A stretch of 6,726 nt of DNA from Lachnoclostridium sp. UBA3320 (lineage in GTDB: Bacteria > Bacillota > Clostridia > Lachnospirales > Lachnospiraceae), in the NCBI GenBank assembly GCA_002361175.1, contig DESG01000136.1, positions 1 through 6,726 on the forward strand, given 5' to 3'. Both the position numbers and the translations under genes were made by a program. Positions 1 to 5,413 of this stretch are shown in pieces (position 1 is the stretch's first letter; each line of letters opens with the position of its first letter). The notes beneath the pieces were generated by a model. That model did no database searches. It was not told the origin of the DNA and saw only the letters and a program-made list of their open reading frames with translations.

Positions 1-110
1 GGTCCACGTATTCCTGTATGAGTAAATAATACAAGATAAATTGCCATAATTCTTAATATATCAAGATAAATTTTTCTATTAAAATTATTTTTACTAGAAT
101 ATAGCTCCAT
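1..110 (-). CDS. Acyltransferase-3 family membrane protein, N-terminus only (cut by window edge)
   Basis: The first 36 codons of a gene continue past base 1. The ATG at 110-108 has a good AGGAGA ribosome site at 123-118. The fragment contains KIYLDILRIMAIYLVLFTHT, the typical opening of the Acyl_transf_3 (OafA/NodX/WecH-like) family: a short cytosolic lead, then the first transmembrane helix. R20 and H31 form the R-x10-H pair that is essential in this family. Such proteins are integral membrane O-acyltransferases that usually acetylate or succinylate surface sugars. The start lies 41 bases after the end of the WecG-type glycosyltransferase, so it is probably co-transcribed and may decorate the same polymer (inference). 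Acceptor and acyl group cannot be told from 36 residues. Confidence 0.8.
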   Translation of the reverse strand, partial: MELYSSKNNFNRKIYLDILRIMAIYLVLFTHTGIRG

Positions 111-151
111 TAATTTATCTCCTGTAATTTTTAGGAAGTATACTTACTTGA

Positions 152-922
152 TTATTCCCCTTTTAAATACGCATGCCAGATAAATTTCCAATTTGTATGC
201 CAATATCTACTAAACAATCTAAATGGTTCTTGTTTTAATCTGTAAAACCACTCCAAGTTACTCTTCTGCATCCATTCAGGAGCACGTTTAATATTACCAG
301 CTAAATAATCAAATCCAGCACCTACTCCTACTATAAATCCATTTACTTTTCCATAGTGAGCAGCCATCCATTTTTCTTGTTTTGGAGCTCCAAGTCCAAC
401 CCAAAGAAAGTCAGGTTTTGTTTTATTTATTTTTTCTATTATCTCTTTATCTTCTTCAAAACTTATATTTCTAAAAGGTGGGCTATACATGCCAACTATT
501 TTAATACCTGGATAGTTCTTTTTAAGTACTTCTTTTAGCTTATTTAATGTTTCTGTAGTAGAACCATAAAAAAAATGACGGTAATCATTTTCTACAGAAA
601 TTTTCATAATTTCTTCCATATATGAAGGACCTGTAATTCGCTGCATATTAACAAACCCACGTTTGCGTCCAACAGAAGAAAGTGGACCTCCATCTGGAAT
701 AGCCATAATACCACCATTTTGTACTGCTCTATATTCTGGATCTTCAAATGCAGTAACAGTAGTATGAACATTAGAAACACACATATAATTCCCTGAAAGA
801 GCATTGATATTCTGTTTTGTATATCTTAAAAGCCAATCCATATTTATAGCAGCTATATTTACACCCATTATAGGGCATATCGGAATTTTAGTTTTATCAA
901 GCGTTTTACTTTTTATATCCAA
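152..922 (-). CDS. WecG/TagA/CpsF family glycosyltransferase
   Basis: This 256-residue protein belongs to the GT26 family. These enzymes transfer a sugar (often N-acetylmannosamine or its uronic acid) from a UDP donor to a lipid-linked acceptor in teichoic-acid, enterobacterial-common-antigen or capsule synthesis at the inner membrane face. Hallmarks appear in order: VSNVHT (49-54), IPDGGPL with the likely catalytic Asp77, QRITGPS (94-100), VGLGAPKQE (175-183), GVGAGFDYLAG (199-209), RAPEWM (213-218) and LEWFYRL...EPFRLFSRY (223-240). Length is normal. The start is TTG at 922-920, directly after the TAA of the upstream gene. An AAGGGG site nine bases before supports it, whereas the first internal ATG (Met19) has no ribosome site. 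Zero spacing implies translational coupling to the recombinase-like gene. The exact sugar is not predictable. Confidence 0.93.
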   Translation of the reverse strand: MDIKSKTLDKTKIPICPIMGVNIAAINMDWLLRYTKQNINALSGNYMCVSNVHTTVTAFEDPEYRAVQNGGIMAIPDGGPLSSVGRKRGFVNMQRITGPSYMEEIMKISVENDYRHFFYGSTTETLNKLKEVLKKNYPGIKIVGMYSPPFRNISFEEDKEIIEKINKTKPDFLWVGLGAPKQEKWMAAHYGKVNGFIVGVGAGFDYLAGNIKRAPEWMQKSNLEWFYRLKQEPFRLFSRYWHTNWKFIWHAYLKGE

Positions 923-2047
923 TTATCCAATCCCCTTCATAAACCCATCATTCACCACTAACCACAATCCATACCTTTCACATGCAGTATTTGCATCCAT
1001 TCCCATTACACATGCCACGTTATATACATCTCCACCTGCATGTAAACCCATCACAGCAAAAGTATCTCTTAGCATTTGACATGTCAAATTGGAAATTCCA
1101 ACCTGTTCTCCTATTGTTTTTATTCGACGCTGTAGTGTTTTAGCATCTGGTGGTAATAATTGTGCATCTGTTTCTACTTCAGGAATTTTTGCAGAAACCA
1201 TATTTGTTTTATCTTTTTTCTTTTCTATTTCTGCCACATATCTTTCATCTGTTGGATTTTTCATTATTTTTATTGCATTCAACAAAGCACTTATTTTTTC
1301 TGGCATTATAAAATCTCTGCATGAAGATTCTGGAAGTTGATACTCTATAATGGTTGTTTTCTTGCTTTTACCACTATTAATCATACTGCTGTTTTTGCTA
1401 TTGTTGCTTTTATTGGTTTTATTTTGTGTACGCATTAATTTCCTGCGGATATGGATTTTATCTCTCTTTATGTCGATATCTTTCCATTTAAGACCACAAA
1501 GTTCTGATAAACTAATACCTGTATACAGTGGCAGCATTATTTGCACCTGAAAATCTAGTTCTTGTTGTTCTATCACATGTACCAAACGTATTACTTCAAG
1601 CTCTGTCAGTGGCATAGCATACTTTTTACTCTGTATTTTATACTCTGACTTTCCAAAATAAATCTCAGGCACAAGATGTTTTTCTGCACCATAGCGAAAC
1701 ATATCACGCATCATACTATCCACGAAATAAACCATATATTGTGACAGAGGCTCTTTCTGGCTATGACCTGCTCTAAGAAGTGCAAGCATCGCAGACAAGG
1801 CAGTTTTATCAAAAACAATAGCTCTCATATTGCCTACATATGGCAATATATATTGTTCTACATAGTTATGATAGCGTGTATAGACAGATGCTTTTAATAT
1901 GTCTTTAATATCAAGAAGCCATCTTTCTGCTAAGTCTTTTACAAGAAATGGCCCTTCTTGTTCATAAAATGGGTGCTTGACGTGTATTCCTTTGTTAAGC
2001 TTGTCTAGCTGTAATCTAGCGTAAACATCTTCTGTTCTTTTAGACAT
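923..2047 (-). CDS. Tyrosine recombinase-like protein with degenerate active site
   Basis: The protein has 374 residues from ATG 2047; an in-frame GTG at 2056 would give 377 (numbering below uses 377). Residues about 36-135 look like a SAM-like core-binding domain (LVKDLAERW, ASVYTRYHNYVEQYILPYVG); 147-370 match the integrase catalytic fold. The fold is clear but catalytic residues are mostly lost. The first Arg of TG-x-R-x-x-E is Ser182 (TGISLSEL). The HxLRH box reads QMLRD: His to Gln327, Arg330 kept, second His to Asp331. The LGH position is MGM (His to Met353). Tyr362 remains at the right spacing. The hairpin Lys appears absent. An Asn/Ser/Lys-rich insert (about 210-235) lies in the beta-hairpin region. 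It probably acts as a DNA-binding protein rather than a recombinase (inference). It heads a likely polysaccharide operon and abuts the glycosyltransferase. Confidence 0.85.
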   Translation of the reverse strand: MSKRTEDVYARLQLDKLNKGIHVKHPFYEQEGPFLVKDLAERWLLDIKDILKASVYTRYHNYVEQYILPYVGNMRAIVFDKTALSAMLALLRAGHSQKEPLSQYMVYFVDSMMRDMFRYGAEKHLVPEIYFGKSEYKIQSKKYAMPLTELEVIRLVHVIEQQELDFQVQIMLPLYTGISLSELCGLKWKDIDIKRDKIHIRRKLMRTQNKTNKSNNSKNSSMINSGKSKKTTIIEYQLPESSCRDFIMPEKISALLNAIKIMKNPTDERYVAEIEKKKDKTNMVSAKIPEVETDAQLLPPDAKTLQRRIKTIGEQVGISNLTCQMLRDTFAVMGLHAGGDVYNVACVMGMDANTACERYGLWLVVNDGFMKGIG

Positions 2048-2066
2048 ATGTTTCACTTCTTTCTTT

Positions 2067-2087
2067 CACAATTTTTTAAAAATTGTG
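2067..2087. promoter_or_regulatory. 21-bp perfect palindrome upstream of the recombinase-like gene
   Basis: CACAATTTTT (2067-2076) and AAAAATTGTG (2078-2087) are perfect 10-base inverted arms around one base. The site lies between the predicted transcription start (near 2101) and the ATG at 2047. It is therefore well placed as an operator or as a 5' leader hairpin. A partly similar half-site, CAATTTGTGT on the minus strand, lies in the promoter spacer. Autoregulation by the recombinase-like protein is possible but not shown. Confidence 0.5.
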
Positions 2088-2107
2088 TAATGTGCAGTAC
2101 ATTTGAG

Positions 2108-2136
2108 ATAATAACACAAATTGAATTACTTTTCAA
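2108..2136 (-). promoter_or_regulatory. Sigma-A type promoter of the recombinase-like/glycosyltransferase operon
   Basis: On the minus strand TTGAAA (2136-2131) is followed after exactly 17 bases by TATTAT (2113-2108). This is one mismatch from consensus in each box. It predicts a start near 2101 and a leader of about 54 bases holding the 21-bp palindrome. No other promoter is evident before the glycosyltransferase, so the three genes are probably one transcript. Confidence 0.65.
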
Positions 2137-2209
2137 GATGTTTTAGATAATTTTTTTATTTTTCCGAAAACAATTTTTTACATATTACGATATATTTGGA
2201 GATAAAGCA

Positions 2210-2278
2210 AGAGCATGTCTAAAAATCATTTATGTAAATTAAAACATATGTTACAAAAATAACTTTTAAACATGCCCT
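2210..2278 (-). repeat. Long imperfect inverted repeat (28-base arms, 13-base loop)
   Basis: Arms 2210-2237 and 2251-2278 match at 23 of 28 positions; each carries the core GCATGTnTAAAA. Four of the five mismatches would be G-U pairs in minus-strand RNA and A-C clashes in plus-strand RNA; the fifth is U-U. A minus-strand transcript could therefore form a nearly continuous stem. There is no U-run after the stem on the minus strand, so a classical terminator is unlikely. It could be a small non-autonomous element (MITE-like), a paired remnant of insertion-sequence ends, or a structured RNA upstream of the polysaccharide operon promoter. No clear target duplication was seen. Confidence 0.6.
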
Positions 2279-2553
2279 GCGTATTTTTTCTATATTAGAA
2301 ATTTTTTAGATTGTTTTTTAAATTGTATTTATTGCAAATATACATGTATTAGTATCTAACTCAACTTTCCCACCAACAAATCTGACATAAATGCTTGAAT
2401 TTTCAAGTAAAAAATGCAAGAAACTTCAATTAGTCTTTTCACCACTTTGCATAGTAACAAGCATAATAAAAGGCTGGGAATTGTTCCTTTGTTTTGTCGG
2501 CATCAGATTAAACACGCCTTATAGAGAGAGCTGTCCCATATGCAATGCAGCCA
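2279..2553. other. Gene-free stretch between the hairpin and the toxin operon
   Basis: Nothing here is convincingly coding. The part from about 2281 to 2350 is very AT-rich. The part from about 2460 to 2553 is visibly richer in G and C, suggesting a composition boundary. A plus-strand open frame (2391-2603, 70 codons) has no ribosome site and runs into the end of the toxin gene. A minus-strand frame read from about 2520 down carries two short peptide stretches separated by TGA, also without a ribosome site. The region may be an old repeat or gene relic. Confidence 0.4.
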
Positions 2554-2584
2554 AAAAGAAGCCGCCATATAGACAACTTCTTTT
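2554..2584 (-). terminator. Terminator-like hairpin after the toxin gene
   Basis: On the minus strand the toxin stop codon (2593-2591) is followed within a few bases by AAAAGAAG (2584-2577), a 15-base loop, then CTTCTTTT (2561-2554), giving an 8-bp stem whose distal arm runs into a T-tract. The stem is weak because it is mostly A-T, but the position is right for ending the antitoxin-toxin transcript. Confidence 0.4.
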
Positions 2585-2590
2585 CTGGTC

Positions 2591-2857
2591 TTATTCTTTA
2601 TAATGCCCTTTGCATGATATGATTTTTATGTTTTGGAGTTCATCAATTGCATAGACAAGCCTGTTTGAATCATCTATACGTCGGGAATATGCACCCTTGC
2701 GATATTTCAGCTTTTCAGGCTTACCAGTTCCTTTCATTGCGCCGTTTCTCTTTATATCATCCAGCAAGGCATTTATCCGCTTCAATGTTTTCTGGTCTTG
2801 AGTTTCCCAGTATTTGTACTGCTCCCAGCTATCGCCGTAAAAAGTAAAATCATTCAT
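2591..2857 (-). CDS. yoeB: YoeB/Txe-family mRNA interferase toxin
   Basis: This 88-residue protein is a normal-length YoeB/Txe toxin of the RelE superfamily. Such toxins cleave mRNA at the ribosome A site and are silenced by a partner antitoxin. Family signatures are clear: SWEQYKYWETQDQKTLKRIN (10-29), GTGKPEKLKY (43-52), YSRRIDDSNRLVYAI (57-71) and a C-terminal CKGHY. Residues matching the E. coli catalytic set are all present: Glu48 (GKPE), Arg66 (NRLVY), His85 and Tyr86. It should therefore be active. The ATG at 2857 overlaps the last 8 bases of the antitoxin gene, which implies translational coupling. Family assignment is firm; naming it yoeB rather than txe is convention. Confidence 0.93.
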   Translation of the reverse strand: MNDFTFYGDSWEQYKYWETQDQKTLKRINALLDDIKRNGAMKGTGKPEKLKYRKGAYSRRIDDSNRLVYAIDELQNIKIISCKGHYKE

Positions 2858-3104
2858 GCTCCATCGCCCTTAGTTCTTCCATGGTTTTTGTTATCCCTTT
2901 GCTGCCACTGTCGATTTCCTTAAATCCTCGGTCGAGCATTTCCAGATATTCAGCGTTATGTTTTGCCTTTGCCAATTCCTCATAAGTTTTATAGTTTTGC
3001 ATAGATATAATTACGATATCCTGTGAATTGTCAAAAATTGGTTCACCCTGCAATGCCATTTTTCGATATTCCTCGCTTATATTGATAGGTCTTTCAGCAA
3101 TCAT
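2850..3104 (-). CDS. Phd/YefM-family antitoxin
   Basis: This 84-residue protein begins at ATG 3104-3102, eight to nine bases after an AAGGGGG ribosome site. A longer reading from TTG 3122 would place that ribosome site inside the gene and is rejected. The N-terminal half (ISEEYRKMALQGEPIFDN... DIVIISMQNYKTYEEL, about 9-44) resembles the Phd/YefM DNA-binding fold. The charged C-terminal tail (LDRGFKEIDSGSKGITKTMEELRAMEHE region) is the usual toxin-neutralising segment. It precedes and overlaps the YoeB-type toxin by 8 bases (ATGAATGA), the usual order for YefM-YoeB. Such antitoxins repress their own promoter, with the toxin as corepressor. Sequence similarity is moderate; the toxin partner makes the call strong. 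Confidence 0.88.
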   Translation of the reverse strand: MIAERPINISEEYRKMALQGEPIFDNSQDIVIISMQNYKTYEELAKAKHNAEYLEMLDRGFKEIDSGSKGITKTMEELRAMEHE

Positions 3105-3130
3105 CAAACGTACCCCCTTCAACTCGTTTT

Positions 3131-3146
3131 ATATAAAGTATTATAT
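3131..3146. promoter_or_regulatory. Candidate operator for antitoxin autorepression
   Basis: ATATAA (3131-3136) and TTATAT (3141-3146) form a perfect 6-bp inverted repeat with a 4-base centre. It covers the -10 box of the toxin-antitoxin promoter and the predicted start. Position fits an antitoxin operator. AT-rich short palindromes also arise by chance, and no TGTACA core as in E. coli yefM was seen. Confidence 0.4.
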
Positions 3147-3168
3147 TTTGATTCTTCCCAGTTGTCAA
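3140..3168 (-). promoter_or_regulatory. Full-consensus sigma-A promoter of the toxin-antitoxin operon
   Basis: TTGACA (3168-3163), a spacer of exactly 17 bases, and TATAAT (3145-3140) on the minus strand match consensus at all 12 positions. Predicted start is near 3133, about 30 bases before the antitoxin ATG at 3104. A promoter this strong suits a gene pair held down by autorepression. Confidence 0.85.
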
Positions 3169-3257
3169 TTATGGCAAAAAGGAAAATTTTTACAATTAAA
3201 GTTACACTATCTCTAGAAAAAATGTCGCCTTTGTCATAATAAGTTTTAACGCCAAAA

Positions 3258-3291
3258 CCGCCATCTACAATAACTTTTATGTAAATGGCGG
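3258..3291 (-). terminator. Hairpin after the glgP remnant, likely terminator
   Basis: Arms 3258-3268 and 3281-3291 pair over 11 bp around a 12-base loop. The one mismatch becomes a G-U pair in minus-strand RNA. On the minus strand the GC-rich stem is followed by TTTTGG, a short U-run. CAAAAC (3253-3258) and GTTTTG (3295-3300) add an outer stem. It lies some 35 bases past the glgP remnant and upstream of the toxin-antitoxin promoter, so it would insulate the two. Confidence 0.55.
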
Positions 3292-3324
3292 CGTGTTTTG
3301 ACATCTGTATTTTATTTATATGCT

Positions 3325-3701
3325 ATAATTTATTCACCTAGACGCCAGATATCTTTATTATATTCCATAATTATACGGTCTGAAGAGAAGAAACCTGCTT
3401 TGCTGATATTTATTAAACTTCTTTTTGTCCATTCCAGCGGATTTAATGTATAGTCTGCTATTGCCTGTTCTTTGCGGACTACATATGCATTAAAGTCTGG
3501 CAATGTCTGGAACCATTCTTTATTTATAAGTTCATTCTGAAAGCGATTTAACCTTTCCTGTGAACCACAATTTATCATAGCTTCGCTGGAAAGTGCATGA
3601 ATAATATCTTTTGCTATTATATATGCTGGTGCAGCTTTTGCTCCGAAAATTGCTGTAACAAGTTGTGGCAATACTGCTTCTAAATAGTGCTTTGGCCATT
3701 T
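3325..3701. repeat. Direct repeat of glgP sequence, partner segments in the other copy
   Basis: Three consecutive blocks match the other glgP copy in the same orientation: 3325-3589 with 5414-5678 (9 differences in 265 bases by eye), 3590-3658 with 6048-6116 (no difference in 69), and 3659-3701 with 6684-6726 (2 differences in 43). The overall identity of about 97% points to recent duplication or gene conversion. The match may continue beyond the window edge. Confidence 0.92.
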
Positions 3702-4046
3702 TTCTAATGCTTCTGCAAGAATTGTATGATTAGTATATGAACATACTTTTGTTACAATTTCAACTGCTTCATCAAATTCAATTTCTTTTTCGTCCAGAAG
3801 GCGTATAAATTCAGGAATTACCATAGATGGGTGTGTATCGTTAATCTGGATAGAGGAATAATGTCAAGTTTTTTGCAATATCTGTTTTATCAAATGATAT
3901 TCCTTCTCCAATTACAGATGGGTCAACTGTGTCCAGGTCAAACAGATTTAAATAATTAGTACGTCTTTCATATTCTGTAACTGCAAGATGATAAAGCCTT
4001 GCTAGGTAGTCTTTTCCAGCAAGTGATACTGTATAAGTCTTTTCTG
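3330..4046 (-). pseudogene. glgP: Glycogen phosphorylase remnant with three internal deletions
   Basis: This second glgP copy is broken. Reading from 4046, a glgP-like N-terminal segment (VSLAGKDYLARLYHLAVTEY to NLTLFLYPD) stops at TAA 3843-3841. The next bases, in another frame, read INDTHPSMVIPEF, which normally lies well downstream of LYPD, so deletion one shifts the frame. From ATG 3824 a 164-codon frame stays open. It joins EAVLPQLV directly to TAIFGAKAAPAYI (junction at 3658/3659; 567 bp lost relative to the other copy), then KDIIHAL to SSEAMINCG (junction 3589/3590; 369 bp lost). The last deletion removes the pyridoxal-phosphate lysine region, so no activity is possible. The ending NKDIWRLGE is intact. 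The upstream part of the gene is absent, replaced by the AAA-ATPase gene. Confidence 0.9.
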
Positions 4047-4097
4047 TTATACTATTGCCTCAATCAAAGTTTTGTCTCCTAAGACAATTTCTTTTGC
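4047..4097 (-). pseudogene. Detached C-terminal end of the AAA-ATPase gene, out of frame
   Basis: On the minus strand 4097-4047 reads AKEIVLGDKTLIEAIV and TAA. I recognise KEIxLGDKxLIEAVV as the usual C-terminus of the AAA-ATPase-like/PD-(D/E)XK (PDDEXK_9) family. It overlaps the end of the ATPase frame but lies in a different frame. The simplest reading is that a deletion with frameshift removed the stretch between FITGG and AKEIV, including the nuclease-like domain. The family match is from memory, not a search. Confidence 0.75.
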
Positions 4098-5272
4098 CCA
4101 CCAGTAATAAACTGATTTTTTTCTCGTACTCCTACATTGTACATTTTACTGTTCACATATTCTTCCGACATAAACCAATTATACAACACTGTTTCAAAAA
4201 TTCTATTAGATATAACTGCTGCCCCATCTATATTTTTTATAAATCCAAACATAGTAGCAGTTTCAATGTAATCATTCATTAATGTATATGGTATTGATTT
4301 TCCTGTAAAAAGAAGTTCGTAAAGCATGGTTTTTAGCTCTGGATATTCCTCAAGCTTACCTTTTAGTGATTGGTATAATGGATTCATTTCATTTATTAGC
4401 ATCTTTAATGCTTCCAAAAATCCTCTTTTTGTCCATACACTATTTTTATCTGGAAATCCCTCTTTTCCTATAATGCGTTCATCCATAAATTTGCAAAGTC
4501 TAGATACTAGATATGGATAGCCAGAGGTATAATCATAAATTAACTCCGAAATCTTACCAATATGCATTCCTGTATGGTAATCCATTTCATATTTATTAAG
4601 CATTCCCTGAATATCATCTACCGAGAAACTCAAATCCACAAGAAAATCTGTAGCAATATTCCATGGGCTATTGATTTTGTTGTCATTATCTGGATTAATT
4701 TTTCTCTTAATGTTGCGTATATCGTAGACACCTGCAAGAATTACTGATTTAAATGTAGGGGCTTTTCTTCTCTTTAGATAACCTGCTCGTAGCTGTGCAA
4801 GGAAATCTATAAACACTTGATTATTAGCAGCAGTGTCTACTTCGTCAATAATTAACACTATATCTTTTTCCGATTTTGCACACCATAATTTTAAGACTTT
4901 AAATAAAGCCTGAAGTGAATTTATTTTTGCAGATCTATCTTCAAATGCAATAAGCTCATTTCTGATATTATTAGGAAAATTTTTAACATTGTCTAATAAT
5001 TCTTCTGAAAATGCTGCCACAAACGACTGTTCATTTTCAAAAGATAATGAACTCATTGATTGAAAATCCAAACTAACAATTTCATAATCTGGTTCTAAAT
5101 AACTAATAAGAGCATTTAATATAGTTGTCTTTCCATACTGTCTAGCTCTATTAATTGTAAAATATTTTCCAGCATCTATCATAGCTTTGACTTCTTTTAA
5201 CCTGTTAGACAAATCAACCATATAGTCAAATTTTGAATCACAATAACCATCTGTATTAAATGCTTTACACAT
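4079..5272 (-). CDS. AAA-ATPase-like protein, C-terminal nuclease domain deleted
   Basis: The 397-residue product starts at ATG 5272, with AAGGAG 11 bases upstream. Residues 35-50 (KYFTINRARQYGKTTI region) are a P-loop of this family's type, with Gly47-Lys48-Thr49-Thr50. Residues 138-146 (IVLIIDEVD) are Walker B. LRAGYLKRRKAPTF, GVYDIRNIKRK, NSPWNIA (201-207) and YTSGYPYLVSRLC (248-260) are further family blocks. NRIFETVLYNWFMSEE (356-371) marks the linker before the PD-(D/E)XK domain usually found in this family. Here the frame ends soon after (FITGGQKKLS), while the family's normal ending sits out of frame at 4097-4047. The ATPase half looks intact and could be expressed, but the gene is truncated. 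Cellular role of the family is not established. It lies between two glgP copies. Confidence 0.85.
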   Translation of the reverse strand: MCKAFNTDGYCDSKFDYMVDLSNRLKEVKAMIDAGKYFTINRARQYGKTTILNALISYLEPDYEIVSLDFQSMSSLSFENEQSFVAAFSEELLDNVKNFPNNIRNELIAFEDRSAKINSLQALFKVLKLWCAKSEKDIVLIIDEVDTAANNQVFIDFLAQLRAGYLKRRKAPTFKSVILAGVYDIRNIKRKINPDNDNKINSPWNIATDFLVDLSFSVDDIQGMLNKYEMDYHTGMHIGKISELIYDYTSGYPYLVSRLCKFMDERIIGKEGFPDKNSVWTKRGFLEALKMLINEMNPLYQSLKGKLEEYPELKTMLYELLFTGKSIPYTLMNDYIETATMFGFIKNIDGAAVISNRIFETVLYNWFMSEEYVNSKMYNVGVREKNQFITGGQKKLS

Positions 5273-5305
5273 TTGTCTACAAACTCCTTCCTATTTTGTT
5301 AATTC

Positions 5306-5334
5306 CTCATAAAAATTTTGCTTTTACATATCAA
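5306..5334 (-). promoter_or_regulatory. Possible promoter of the AAA-ATPase gene
   Basis: TTGATA (5334-5329), 17 bases, TATGAG (5311-5306) precede the ATPase ribosome site on the minus strand. A competing TATAAT at 5344-5339 lacks a clear -35 box. The 146-base gap between glgP and the ATPase gene is AT-rich and otherwise shows only a weak 6-bp inverted repeat near 5398-5414. Confidence 0.35.
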
Positions 5335-5413
5335 ATTTATTATACAATAAAAAGGACTTAATTAGTAGACTTTATCTATATTTTACATTTACTTTGGAAT
5401 ATACTAGATATTC

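Noticed and set aside
923..2056. Active integrase of a mobile element with attachment sites
   Set aside because: Most catalytic residues are missing, no direct-repeat attachment sites or tRNA gene were seen, and the gene is coupled to a polysaccharide gene.
2210..2278. Rho-independent terminator for the toxin operon
   Set aside because: The stem is long, but neither arm is followed by a U-run on the minus strand, and a better-placed hairpin lies at 2554-2584.
2391..2603. 70-codon plus-strand open frame with a CPIC motif
   Set aside because: No ribosome site, runs antisense into the toxin's 3' end, crosses the likely terminator hairpin, and resembles no protein I can name with confidence.
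3105..3122. TTG start giving a six-residue longer antitoxin
   Set aside because: The strong AAGGGGG ribosome site lies inside this extension and serves the ATG at 3104.
3119..3304. 61-codon minus-strand open frame upstream of the antitoxin
   Set aside because: It runs through the GC-rich hairpin and the consensus promoter of the toxin-antitoxin operon and has no ribosome site.
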